DNA of 64,000 bases from Paramacrobiotus metropolitanus. Its lineage: Eukaryota; Tardigrada; Eutardigrada; Parachela; Macrobiotidae. The position numbers and the translations under genes were made by a program. Below are positions 46,002 to 58,991 of this stretch, piece by piece. Each line of letters begins with the position of its first letter. Position 1 is the first letter of the stretch. The stretch spans positions 2,914,001 through 2,978,000 of the forward strand of contig NW_026570225.1 of the NCBI RefSeq assembly GCF_019649055.1, read 5' to 3'. The notes under the pieces were generated by a model. It had not been told where the DNA came from. It saw nothing but the letters and a program-made list of their open reading frames with translations, and did not search any database.

Positions 46002-47337
46002 CAATGTGCCAACAAGATCGCGGTCCTAACGAAGGAGACACCGTGAACGCGACGCCCGTAGTTGATTATCAATTCAGAGCACTACAATACCCAATAACGC
46101 AGGGAAGATTACGGCATTTTTTGTTGGCAGGCCACCCAATGTCGCGCAGGTTCTTAATGATGAAAGCTATTAGCAATTTCACAATTGTCGGTAATTACTG
46201 AATTAGAATTCCCGTCGATGTAGCCACAGCGTGCTTCCCTTAGTCTGCCATATGCAGGTTCCACTTGATCCACCAGAACATTGCAACCGTTCACCAAAAA
46301 AAAAGAATAATAAATCGGAAATGCGGAATACGACTAACAACAGCAACAATGTGCGGGTGGAGTAACAGTACAGTGAAGCACGCACTCACGTTCGTCGTCA
46401 ATATTTAAAAGACCATTTTAAAATTTTCCCTTTTTTCTCTATCAAGTACTTATTAGACAATTATCTGACTTCAGCTGTGTAACAGCATATGGCAAAAGAT
46501 AAACTCGCTGCTTCGAACTTCGAAGTATCGGATATCGAACAACACTCAAAGGTATCGGATATGATTCGACATTAAAAGCTGATATCTTCAGAAATCACTG
46601 CAATTTCTGGTCTGCAGAGTGGTGACTCATCGTTCCTAAATCTAGCTTGCAAGATTGAAGAAATTTACAATCCGAATAAGCAGTAAAACGAGCAATTAAA
46701 ACAGCTGTGGCGCAGGCATAAAAAGAATAAAAAATTGCAAATACTTGACGGCAGCTAGTTTGCAACAGTTTTGTACAATTGTACCAGCTATGTTATGAAC
46801 AGGAAATTTATTAGTACCAGCTGCAAAAAGGGCCCGCTTGAAGCCGACAATCCCACCATCTGACGTAGCGCGCCGAGCGGACATACCAAATTACACACAC
46901 AAAAATTAAGTACGAGTACTGCTTATTGCTTACGATTTAGTATTATGTAATATTGAAGTATAAGTATGTTTAAAGTTTTGACAGTGACGTAGTGTGTCTG
47001 AGCTTGCACCTTTTGTCACTTTTACGGCTATTGCCGATTAAAATGTTTAGATTATAGATTTAGATTATAGTGGATTCGTTGAGTAAGTACACAAAATGCA
47101 TAATAATAATAATGTCAAACTATTATGCCAAACTATTGGTTCTGACATTCCTGTCGTTATTAACTTCAATTTGCAATGCAGTTTGAAAGGAGCTGCAACT
47201 GCTTAAATCTGCGTTATTGTATCATCTTGTAGTGGACCGTTTAAAATTTTTATTAACCAGTAAGTGCGGGAGTAATTTACAGGCACACTACGATGACCTT
47301 ATCCGACATTATTGAGTGAATTTTAAATATCTCAACA
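46002..47337. other. Intergenic region, no gene supported
   Basis: AT-rich. A minus-strand open frame at about 46203-46385 begins with a hydrophobic stretch, but it opens with GTG and has no domain. I see no repeat or RNA gene. Confidence 0.4.
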
Positions 47338-48455
47338 TTATAAAAGTATCTTATCATAGTCGTCCAGTGTCAATCCCTGTTTTTTCATCTTTCGGAGCCG
47401 ACCAAGAGCGTGCTCGTAACGCTGTAGGTTTTCGGTGATGGGGCTCTTCTCGACTTCTTTCTTTAGATGGTTAGTTATGATTTGCATTATATCCACGATG
47501 AAGGTCTTTAAGCCATTGAACAAATCCTTCTGCAATTCTGAGTTTCTTGCTAGTGTATCCGCTGCCCTTTCGTTGTTGTTCAGTACATTCTTGAAAGTGT
47601 TCTTCGCCGCTACATTCATAAAAATGGATAATAAAGGCAATAATGGGTTTCACGTACGGTACATAAATACACAACGTTAATAAGTAAATGGAGGTTTGAA
47701 ATAGGCTGCTACGTAAGTAAGTAAAGACTTTCATAGACTATATAATATTGGATAGAGAATATAGATAAACATATATAGATACTTCTACACAAAGGTAAGT
47801 ACTGTAAGTACTCTACTTAACTAATTCATAACGAGAATAGCGGCACGCATCCGAGGTTAACTCTTTTGGTGTTTTTCGTTATTCACTTGTAGTTTACATA
47901 TCATTTAACGCCACAGTAATTCTGGATCACCGGACACTGTTGTAAACAGAATATTTATATGCTTTAATATTTTGTTGTTTGAAACCGTACGTACTGTCCG
48001 TACAATACAAATAATTACCAGAGACCTGATACGCACAGATAGAACTCTTGTTGTACTTTAGGGTGTATATTTATATAAATATAGTATTGTGAAACAGAAG
48101 AACGGTAAGTAACTACAATGGTTAGCATCTACTTATTTTGTTTGAGTCTATCTCGTGCAGCCGGCAATATGTACAAACCTTCGATTTCTGTAGCAGCATT
48201 GCACAACAAAGTCACGGATTCGTAAGGCTTCTCCGATTTCTCCGAGGTGTAAAGGAAAAACTGAGCACGACATCCACATTGATCGGACAAGCAGATGGCT
48301 TCCGGTAGTAAGGAGCACGTGGCGTTGCGGCACGCGTCGGGAGCACATATTTTCCCTCCCTCCTCAAGAAAATTACACCTTTGTTTTTGAGTCAGCGGCT
48401 GAGAAGCAGCGAATGTAGTAAACAACAAAAAAATACAGACCACGAAGATAACCAT
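47338..48455 (-). CDS. Small secreted protein with cysteine-rich N-terminus and helical C-terminus (unidentified)
   Basis: Two exons are proposed: 48179-48455 and 47338-47609 (TAA). They join in phase 1 (GAAG|GTTTGT donor, AATGTAG acceptor), giving about 182 residues. The ATG at 48455 starts a good signal peptide (MVIFVVCIFLLFTTFAAS). The ATG at 48512 would add 19 residues before it. Mature sequence begins QPLTQKQRCNFLEEGG and has about nine cysteines within 65 residues (CAPDACRNATC, CLSDQCGC). The second exon is charged and helical (NSELQKDLFNGLKTFIVDI ... ENLQRYEHALGRLRKMKKQ). I do not recognise a family. Without splicing, the first frame would stop at 48129, so the join is plausible but unproven. 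Confidence 0.55.
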
Positions 48456-49114
48456 GTTGTGAAATTGCCTGCTGATACGTACAAGAGCATGCAAATAATT
48501 GGGCAATTGCAAACAGATCTTTTTTTCACATTTTTACAGCAAACCGTAACATTTCTAAATCCGGTATGGCAGTAAATCTGTGCATCCGCGTGACCTCGTG
48601 TCGCTGTAAAATGTGGAAATGTTACGTAATGAAATTAGCCCCACGTTCTTTATTCGTTTCACTTGTACTGTATCAGCTTTTGTTCGATGTTTTTTACTTT
48701 TACCATTCTTTGCCATTTAATAGGCCGTTACACATAAAAAAACCGGTAAACTGTTTCCACACATTCCCAAAATGCCTTTGCGAGTAAAGATTTCATCGAG
48801 AACGCATACAGACATGACAGTTCATGTGCATGAGCAGTACGTGATAGGCTGATAGCACACCTATGTGTCGAAGTACTGTAGGTAAGTACAGTCAATAATA
48901 TTATCAGTTTCAATACTAACACATTAATATCAGTTTAAATCTCCACCCTATCAATTAATCAATTCATTACGAGACTAATGTCACAAGAACAAATTTACAT
49001 ATCCCAAAACCGACCGACGTGTTTTTTAGTATCATACACTGCATAGATAACACTGATGAATATCATTATTTTAACAAAAAAAAACAATACTTCAATTTCT
49101 AAAAAGGCGGCAAT
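48456..49114. other. Intergenic region between the secreted protein gene and the catalase
   Basis: AT-rich. It holds the 5' flank of the small secreted gene and the 3' flank of the catalase. There is no supported exon, repeat or RNA gene. Confidence 0.4.
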
Positions 49115-52100
49115 TTAGGCTGGAATGGCTTTGACGCGCTGGCGATTGAAAAATCTGTGCTGTGCGATGTAATTGTAAAACTGTTGCTTGAAGCCATCGT
49201 CAACATTTTCGGCAACGATCATCCCTTCCGGAAGGTCACGATGTTTAAGCCGGGGAATCAGCCCAATGTGAGCCAGAAAATCGCCTCCTTCCGCCGCCGC
49301 GGCGATGGGCTTGTAATGCACATAGGCTTCCAAAGCGTAATGCACCGCTCCGCCATCTTCCTGCAGCGTCTTAATACTCTGATTACCACCGGGAATTAAC
49401 AAGGCATCGAACAAGATGGACGGATTGGCCACAATGGTGCCGTCCACTTGGATGTCTTGTCCGGTTGCCGACCGCAACTTGCCGGCATGCGGGGCAATGA
49501 CCTTGGCTTTGGCTTTATTCTCAGCTGCCCAGGCTTTAATATCCTCCACGGACTGCCCGTCCACGCCGTCCGCCGCCAGAATGGCAATCCGCCGTGTCTC
49601 GATGCTGGTCTTCGCCGTAGTGGCTTGGTTAAGAGCCGGTGAGGGCGTGACGGGTTTGGGATATGCATTCTGTTCTTTGGGCGGCAGCGGCATGCCGAGA
49701 TTATCGGCGACGCGTTTGGCCAACTGGGCGTCGATATTCTGCAGATTGGTCAGGACTTGGATGCGGATGGCATCCGCTTCGAGTTTGCTCAGCTCGAAGG
49801 AGAAGGCCGACACCAGATGGTCCTGTTCCGGTTGGGAGATGCTCTGCCAGAAGAGGGTAGCCTGTGAGTAGTGGTCTGAAAACGACTGACTGCGCTGGCG
49901 GAGTTTGGCTCCGTCCATTTGCTGATGGTAGCTGGAGAAACCGCTGCCCGATGGCGCTTGCTTAGGCAGTCCATTGTTGCGGGTGTTGATGTCGTAGTTG
50001 GTTTTGCCGACGTTGATGGTTGTACGATGCATGGCGTCGCGCTGGTTGTTGTTACGGAAGGGGCACACTGGACGATTAATGGGGATTTCGTGGAAATTGG
50101 GTCCGCCCAAGCGCGATAATTGGGTGTCCAGGTACGAGAACAGGCGACCTTGCATCAAGGGATCGTTGGTGAAGTCAATACCGGGAACAATGTTCGCCAC
50201 ACAGAACGCCACCTGTTCGGTTTCGGCGAAGAAATTATCCGGATTACGGTTCAGTACCATTTTGCCAACGCGCTGCACCGGCACCAGTTCTTCGGGAATG
50301 ATCTTGGTGGGGTCCAAAAGGTCAAAATCGAATTTCAGTTCATCGCCCTCTTCAACGACCTGGAGGCCCAGCTCCCATTCTGGGAAATTACCGGCTTCAA
50401 TGTCTTCCCACAGTTCACGACGGTTGAAATCGGAGTCTTTGCCGGCCAATTTCTGGGCTTCGTCCCACACCAGTGAGTGAACACCCAGTTTGGGTTTCCA
50501 GTGGAATTTCACAAAGCGGGAAACACCGTCGGCATTGATTAAGCGGAAAGTGTGGACGCCAAAGCCTTCCATCATGGACAGTGATCGCGGAATGGCACGG
50601 TCACTCATCAGCCACATAATGGCGTGCATTGTTTCCGGTTGCTGACCAACGAAATCCCACAGGTTATCATGAGCGGACGAGGCTTGAGGGATTTCATTGT
50701 GCGGTTCCGGCTACAAAGAGATTCATGAACTGTCACTCAGTCTCGTTATATAACCGTGTAGCTGCTTTTGCTTTAATTCATTATCCTATTTTCTACAGGA
50801 CCTATCAAAAATATTATAGCACCAGAATAAGTGTTCGCGGTCTTTGAATCGTCAAGTAATAAACTCAAAATTAATTCTAATTCAGCCGTGCAAAATCGTC
50901 CCCGCGCCGATTAACGTAATACCTTTATGTAAATTCTGGCTGTGTAATTCAAGAGGATAAAACGTATAAAATCTACACATCACCCGAGCGTGGCCGATGC
51001 CCAGAAATATTATAGTCACTAAAAGATTTCCCAGTCGATTACAGCAGTATAGCAGAAGCAAGATATACAAGAGATATTAGATATATACAGTAAGAGATAT
51101 TATGTCCTATATTCCTTGGCAGAAGTATGAATTGACAGTTGTCAGCTATACGACTAACTCCTGTGCGAAGTGCTTACTTTACTTACTTTACATTGAATAC
51201 ATAATGTCTCATGCTTTTCGCAGTTGTATTTTTAAAAAAAAACACCCATCAGGACCAGCATCTGTACGTGAAATGCGATAGATATTCCTGCACAACTGCA
51301 ACATTTATTTTTCAAAGTTTTCAAAGTTTGATTCTGGTCGTCACTCGTCAGTAATTCATTGTCAGTACAGTCATTAATAATTATTAGAACGGGACTTGTA
51401 CATGTGAATCGAATCATAATCCAAACTATTCAAATTTAAATGAATTGACACTATCAGCTTTGTTGTTGACAGTCAAATGTAACTTTTGCAAAAACAGCCT
51501 TTTTGTACACCCCGCGTACGACAGATATTGGCGATCTTCTCGAAAATGAATCCAATGAAATCAGTTCAAACAATCTTGCAGTTACACCGTATATTAAACA
51601 GAAACAATTTCATTGTGGCAATACGAGCCGTACAAAGTATACATATTGTCGGTACTACCGGTAGTGGCGGTACACATAGAATAAAATAGCTAGTATTAGA
51701 TACTAAGCAGTTTTTATCACTAAATTATATTCTCGCAGCTTACTTTCTCGTATATTAAACAGCAGCTTCACTTGTTAATGTTATTTTAAACTCAAAGCTG
51801 TGCGCCTCTGTGATATATGCACATTTACATTATGTGAATATGTATCTGCTTGTAGAATTCAACAATCAACATCAGAAATTTTTTTATCAACAATCAAGAA
51901 ATTTATTTAGGAAAATTTATCGCAAGTATCGATGGATAACGACTGCCACTGTTTATAAAAATGTAGCACAGTAATTGCTGAACAAGCAATTATTGGCTAT
52001 CTTACAGTTGCTGGACTAATTAAGTATTCGTACTGTAAATGACAGTAATTCTGAGCTCTGCATAACAGTCGCTCTCATTCACTACAATTTGATTACTTTT

Positions 52101-54422
52101 AGCGTTTGGAATAGTGTACAATTTCATTGAGAACAAAAATTAATTTGCAACAGCACGCATCTCTATGACTTTTACAGCTACAGAATTATCGCGCAAGTGT
52201 TTGTTTACTTTTCTTACACAGCAAAAGAAAGCCTTGCGTACGAATACAATACACTCGTTAACCTGAAAATAACGCTAGGAAAACAACGTTAGCACGTTTA
52301 CTGCATTTCATCGTTTAATCCATGCAGTCAAGCAGGAAAAAATTGCCATGTCGTTCAAATACCGACAACAAATTTCGCAGCTGACTGCGTACAGAAGCGG
52401 TTGAAATAACAAATTTTAGCGAAACAACGATTTTTTCAAAACTACGAGTAGTGTTTATCAGTTGAAGAATCTCCATAAGCAGTACCATCGGCACCTGTTG
52501 ACTCAGCAAACGTTAAAATGCAAAATACTAAATTTTGGGTGTACGGTCACAAGCTAGATATGCACAAACAAAATAAAACAGCCAGATAAACGTATCGCCA
52601 TAATCATAGCGGTGACATAAGCAATAAATAATACCAATATGCCAAATATTCTGGATGTTGCAGCACAAGGCTCAATGAGAGCCGGGTGACATCTGTGCGA
52701 TAATGTAAAATGTCTTCAAGGGTTCCACTTGTATTAATACGTAATCTTGTATTATATCTATATCTTATCAAATCTACTTTAATAATTATTGAGACTACAC
52801 AAAGCAAAGCCTGTTCAGCTAGGTCGCGCCTGCACCTACGTTAAAAGCTGCGGCCATGACTGCGGTTTTTAAATAAGTAAACATATTTATATACCTGCAT
52901 GCAGATTTTGATTGCAAAATATTCTTTAGAAAGCTTAAAAAGCTCGAAAAAGAGTTGGAAAACTGGAACCACATCAAATGTGTACCTTAATAACGATCTA
53001 GTTCCGTAGCTACTAGTTTTGTTTGCAATCTGAAGCGCTGACGCATTTCTGTTTAAGTAAGGGGCTAGGTATTCGTACGTAAAAGTTATCACCCATGCCT
53101 GTAGTGTTAATTAACACCACTGGCACGTACTTTATTAGTTGCAACCCTTAATTAAAAATAACCAAATATGCAGCATTTGCAGTTAATTTTCATGCTCATT
53201 GCCACCTGTTAACCACCTTAACGCAAACGAGTAAAGTGCGACTGGAAAACTTATTGATTTATTGTGACTATTGTGATTTCTTATTGCCGAAGTCGCTCTA
53301 CAAGGTCGCGCATATAATAATAATTATATCCGTGCAGATGAAATTATTGTATAAGATTATGCAACGCTGAAAGCACGAGATGTGCAGCTGCGAAGGTGAG
53401 AAACCGTTTCTAGTTTCCAAAACCGGTTACATATATTTAGGTTCTCTTAACCGCAGTATCCGTGCAGCCTGAGCAAACCGCGGAAATTTAATTTACCCTA
53501 AATTACTGTTTATTGAATCTAATTACCCTTTGCACGTTAGGCCGACCACAGAAATTCAGAGTTGGTTACCTTGACTGAGTGGACGAAATCTGGAAATTTG
53601 ATGGCGTCCTGAATGAAAAACACCGGTGCATTGTTGCCGACAATATCGAAGTTGCCTTCTTCCGTGTAAAATTTGGTGGCAAAACCACGGATATCTCGCA
53701 CAGTATCAGCTGACCCGCGGCTGCCTCCCACCGTGGAGAAGCGCACAAACACCGGCGTCTGCACGTTAGGATCCTGGAGGAATTTGGCTTTGGTAATGTT
53801 GGCCAGCGACGAGTACACCTGGAAATAACCGTGAGCGCCTTCGCCACGCGCGTGCACAACACGCTCTGGTATCCTGCAAATACAGAAAAATTACATTCGT
53901 TTATAAGCCACTAAACCGGATCACCAGTTCAAAGTACCGAAAACCATAACTGTCTCCATCAAATTCATAAGAATTTTTTTCGCAAAATCTGTTAAATGTG
54001 TGTTAACTGATGTACTATATATCGGTTGTGACTGCGGAAATACAAAAATTGTAAAATATTCACACGCTAATCTGTGGAAGGAATCTCATTCGAGGCTGGC
54101 AGTTAACGCTAGCTGGCTACCTTTCGTGATCGAAGTGGGTGATCTTTTCCCGCATGATAAAATCTTCCAACAAAGTTGGTCCGCGGCTGCCGGCCTTCAG
54201 AGAGTTCTGATTGTCAGCAATCTCCACACCCTGATTGGTGGTCAAAATGTCATCTGGACCGATGCTCTTCGCCCGGAACTGCTCCATGCTGGCAGTCTTG
54301 GAATTGCATCCCACCGTGTATCCCGGCTGACCGGGCGCCGGACAAGTACCGGCTTCATTTTGTCCCCATACTGACAACGCGCTCAGATGCAGGAGAAGAA
54401 CACATAATCCGAATTTACCCAT
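49115..54422 (-). CDS. katE: Secreted clade II (KatE/HPII-type) large-subunit catalase
   Basis: Three exons join in frame: 54121-54422, 53570-53873, 49115-50710 (stop), giving 733 residues. That is the size of bacterial HPII (753 aa in E. coli) and far above the ~525 aa of animal catalases. A signal peptide ([20 protein letters not shown]) is followed by the core: catalytic His108 in ERVVHARG, Asn182 in [11 protein letters not shown], and the haem-ligand Tyr at about 395 in RLFSYLDTQ. The last ~170 residues form a DJ-1/PfpI-like domain ([13 protein letters not shown] ... LLIPGGNQS), the mark of clade II. It dismutates hydrogen peroxide, here probably outside the cell or in the secretory pathway. 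No peroxisomal SKL-type end is present (it ends VKAIPA). Exon 3 is visibly GC-richer than its surroundings. Catalases of this type in tardigrades are attributed to horizontal transfer from bacteria. Intron 2 is 2.86 kb, AT-rich, with nothing recognised. Confidence 0.93.
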
Positions 54423-56988
54423 GGTGCGGATGGCTTAAGTGTTGTTGCGCAGTAATCTACAAAAATCACTCTATCATGGTCAAATAAATTAAGTTGAGCC
54501 GTGAATGTCTTCAGTCATGAACCAGTCTCCGTGACCATGAAAAACATCCGCCAGTAGAGACACATTGAAGTGTGAATAAACACTGCGTACAACACACGTT
54601 AGTCGCCACTTCAGGGGAAACATGCTCGTGTTAACCGGCATGACAGTTTGTAATCAGCGTAAGAAACCTGAACTCGGTGTGGGGTACTCTAATTCGTAAT
54701 TACAACGTACAAGTACAATAAAGTTCTAACTACCTGATGCGAAATTATTGACGGCCAACAACAGCAACAAATGTCAGAAACGATGTTCGTTTACCGGTGC
54801 GAAACTTCCGGTAATGAAGTTCCTATATATCTGGAGCGAATGAGCGAAATCAAAGGAAAGATATACAAAGTAGTTAAATTTAAAATCATACACACATTCC
54901 AAGTCTAGCATGCACCGGTGTACTTCACATCGGATCAACGATAGCGATTTGATAGTTCACAACGATACGTATGAACTTTGTACGGTAGACAATTGTATCT
55001 TTTTGATATCTGATTTCAATATGCTTACCTGGACGAAACCGCCCGCTAGTCTGTACAATACAGGAAAACTGACAGGAGTGTTGCATAAGAGCACTAATTA
55101 TATCGTTTGTAAATTGTCTGCAAGTTGTTCAATACATCGGCAAAAAAACTGTTAGAATCCCTTAGAAAAATTTTGTACTCGTTCCTGCGTCACTCGTATT
55201 CTCATAATAATTAACGTGATTCTTATAGATAGTATACAAAACTCTTATAGTAGTATACAAAGCTGTGTGTCTACAATACATAGCTAATCATGCACACGCC
55301 GGTTATATAATCACAAAGTTTCGGAACTGGAATAAATTACGGAATGCCCTGATTTAAAAACACAAGGAACACAAATTGTAAACCGCACAACCCATTTTAT
55401 CGCACAAGACTTTTAGCGAAGCACAATTAAGATTAATATTTAATAACTAGGTGAAGCAAATTTGGTGGACACAGTGAGTGCTGTACTTAGAGTATTAAAC
55501 GCCTGTCATGATCAGCTAAAAGAACTGGCATATTTGACCCAAAAACATGTGAAAAGCAAATTTTCTTTACGCTACTTCATTAGTATACTTCAATAGTATA
55601 CTTCTTTACGCTACTTCATTAGTATAATTAGATCCGTACGTGCATCTTACGATTAAACACAAAGGTAGCATGCTTTGTACAAGCTTTATTCGGTTCTCTT
55701 GGCTGATATTATTACAAATGCCATTAAAATACAATTCATTGGTTGTTCCATATTATAATTTTGCGCATTTTTCAACGTACAATCATACCACAGAAACAAA
55801 GGCAAGGCTGCGAAAGAACTGGGGTAATCTTCTTTTGAAAACGATAGATTAAGTAAGTATATGACACTTACGATTACCTGCTGCCAGCTGCACAAACGTA
55901 GAGCGGTTGCTAACAAAATTAATGACAATCAATCAGCTCAATTTTATGCTGCAGGTCCACAAAATGTTAATACAGCATTCAATGCAACAACGGAGTCGCT
56001 TTAACTGAACTAATGCGCCACCTCTAATGTTTTTTTCGAAAAGCGGTGCACCGGCCGAGATTCTAAAATATCGTACAGTACTGTAACAGTTTATCTACCA
56101 CTTTGCTTTATCACCAGCAGCTCTTCGCAATGCAGAATAAAACTCGCAATGCAGAATAAAACTAGACTTGTGTATTATTGTTAGTTTAAGCTACCAAAAA
56201 CCTACCAAACCCACGTCACATGGATTCGCGGTTTCAGCACTTGCTGATCAAAGTAAAATGATGAATAAACGAAGCTTATTATACAGTCCACTGTTTTAAC
56301 CGGTTAGCACTCTGCATCAGCATTGCAACAAAAAATCATCCGCATGGGTTTCGCACTTCCGCATTTTGCTTAAATATCCAGGTATCTTTGTTTCTGTGTA
56401 TTGAAATTCGAACTGACAAACTGCTATAATCTTCGACGGTAGATTTTAAACACTGGACAATAATAACAATAATAATTTCAAATGCTTCTACGACAGTGGC
56501 ATGGCTATAAAAACAACTGTGCTGCTGTACGCGATAACACAGTGATAACATTAATAAGCGGAACACGCAGCTTTACGAAGGACTGACCAACTCAAAGATC
56601 CGCTCGTGACCTTATGGTCGATATACACCAGCATCGCTATGCACTACTTCGAAGTACCCATAACAAGATCACTACGGCGAGTAACGTTTTAATGCTTCCG
56701 GATTTAGCTACTAGGAAAAAAACACAGACAGATTTGAGACGCTCTTCACAGTAATTTTAGAGCCTCACACGCTCAATGCTACGTTTCGGGTAGGTCATGA
56801 AATGTTAGGTTAATGCTTAATGTTAAGTTGAACGCTGTTTTCAAGCCAGTTTATTTGTCTGGATTTCCAAGCATAGCTTTATTTCCCAGAAATAAAACTC
56901 TCCTACTTTTCAAAATGCAAAGGAAATACTTTCCCCTTTAGTCTTCAATACCACCGAAAGCACTCGCAACTATAAATACGATAACCAG
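54423..56988. other. AT-rich intergenic region between catalase and HPDL
   Basis: No coding exon is supported. Small local duplications occur: TACGCTACTTCATTAGTATA twice at about 55570-55626 and CTCGCAATGCAGAATAAAAC twice at about 56125-56165. The catalase promoter should lie at the left end. Confidence 0.45.
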
Positions 56989-58991
56989 CTATCTGATTGA
57001 CTGCGCACCCGTAACCGGTACATTCAACGACTGTTGTACCGACCACCACAATGCGGCAATATTGCCCGTTCCAAACCCAGAAGCACCTTGTCGTTCAATC
57101 AGTTCCAGAAAGAAAGACTTCCGGTCGAATATTGGCTTGGTAAAAATTTGCTTCAAGTATCTCCTGAAACAGGACCTGCGTAAGTATGATGTCAAAAACG
57201 TTACTACACTTAACCATAACACCGAAACACTGAAGCCTGACCAAGCAACACCTGAATGGTAAGTATCTGTCGTTTCTTATCCATCCATACTCCGAAGTAT
57301 ACGTAATTCGAACATTATCTGTCGTACCTTTCGTCACTGCCACTCCTCGGATCGGCCTCGCTATCTAGCAGTATACCGTGTTCCCGTAAAACCGACAGAT
57401 TCTCGCCGGATGACTCAATTTCTTTTAATTTAGCCAGCTGCCAAAAATGCAAACTGTAATGTAAGTATCTGTAGCCTCGATAAGAGAACCGGTTCAAGAA
57501 ATCGAAATCAAAATCCGAGCACTGCATTCAAAAAATAAAATGAAAGTTTTTGCTCGTCAAGAAATGAAATACTTACATGAGAATAATACATGACGGGCGG
57601 CACTTGCAACTGGACACCGCGAGATTTAAATAAGCTGGCTGTCCCGACGATATCGTCAGTGTACAATCCCACGTGTTGGACGCCGGGTCCTCCGTGTTGG
57701 TCAATGAACGATTCCACTTGGTTAGTATTCGCATCTGCGTGAAATCAAGAAGATTTAACTCAATCCAGCCGCTTAGAGACTATGTTTTCGCACTTCTCGA
57801 CCGAGAACACATTCCACCGCAACAGATAATACGTATGTGCACACCGATTCACGAACCGTGACCAGGCATAGATTCAGCAATAACCAGCCGCAGAGCTGTT
57901 TCATCGCTTGGATCACTGGATAGCATCGTTTCCGCACATTTGAAGTATTCCATTGCTTTGAGCCGCAATCCGATTTCCCCGTCCAACACAAAACCTTCAT
58001 CCTCATCTTCGGATCTAGAGAAATTCGCATTAATCGTTACACGGTTGGAAATTCTGGACAACTGCGGAAACTTCAAACAGCTATACTGTACTTTAAAACT
58101 AGGAATATAATTATTTCGTAAGTGTAACACCTGCAGCGCAAACAAATAACTGTTCCACAAATAAAACAAAATAATACAAACTTTCAAATCTACAAAGACG
58201 TTTAATATTTTGTGCTGCGCCATACAAGTGTAAGCAGTACAGTTTACTAACAGTAAATCAATGCCTGTCTAAATAAAAAAATTGGCGGTGCATAATACAA
58301 GAAGCTGCAGTACGACACAATAATTGCACCACAACGTCATACACAATGAAATCAATAACTGCTGACATGCAGCTCACCTATTCATAAAAAATCTTGAGAA
58401 ACCGAAAACATTCTGGTACCAGTTGAGCACTCGATCCAGATCCCCGCGTCTACACACAATCGTGACATGATCAATACGTTTGATGTGGACCATTTCGGTC
58501 GGATCGTCGTTATTATCATTATCACAAATAGAAGAGAACCCAGGCAGAAAGGAATCGCGATAGCTTTCGCGGTTGACCAACGTGTGCACCACATTTCCAG
58601 TGCACGACTTTATCACAGCCATCTCACAGGTACCATTGTCGCTACGATAAACTGTCTTCGGTAATAACACTTCGCCTCCCAATGCAGCCACGTTCTTCAG
58701 TATTCGGTCAACATCCTTGACGCACACAGCAACATCGAAAACCGTGTCGATTCCTCGATGCAGTTTCTCCTGTTGCAACTGCAGACCGACATGTTCGCCA
58801 GGAAACTGTCCCGAGCGCACGGTCTTCGGCTCGGTGATTACGAAGGTCGCCGCTCCAGAACCAAGCACCCATTGTGAGGCGAACGTGGTTTCCCGCCGCG
58901 CAAACGCCCGCAAGCTGTACTGCTCGCTCATCTGACGTACAAAGCGCAGTCCATCGCGAACAAGTAATTCCAGGTGATGAAGAGCAGCCAT
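56989..58991 (-). CDS. HPDL: 4-hydroxyphenylpyruvate dioxygenase-like protein
   Basis: Five exons join in frame: 58378-58991, 57863-58014, 57577-57734, 57328-57521, 56989-57163 (stop), giving about 430 residues (human HPDL 371). The start is the ATG at 58991 ([14 protein letters not shown]); the frame above it has only a TTG. It has two VOC/glyoxalase-type halves. The iron facial triad is complete: His175 in RIDHVTIVC, His276 in [10 protein letters not shown], Glu393 in [15 protein letters not shown]-specific stretches include [30 protein letters not shown] and [14 protein letters not shown]. Vertebrate HPDL is mitochondrial and makes 4-hydroxymandelate for coenzyme Q headgroup synthesis. An extra Phe/Tyr-rich stretch of about 29 residues at the start of exon 4 ([17 protein letters not shown]...) might be a retained intron or an insertion. 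Confidence 0.88.

Noticed and set aside
46203-46385. Minus-strand frame with a leucine/phenylalanine-rich start
   Set aside because: It has no ATG, no splice partner and no motif.
49416-50480. Plus-strand frames of 118-160 aa
   Set aside because: They are antisense to the GC-rich catalase exon 3, which has few stops on either strand.
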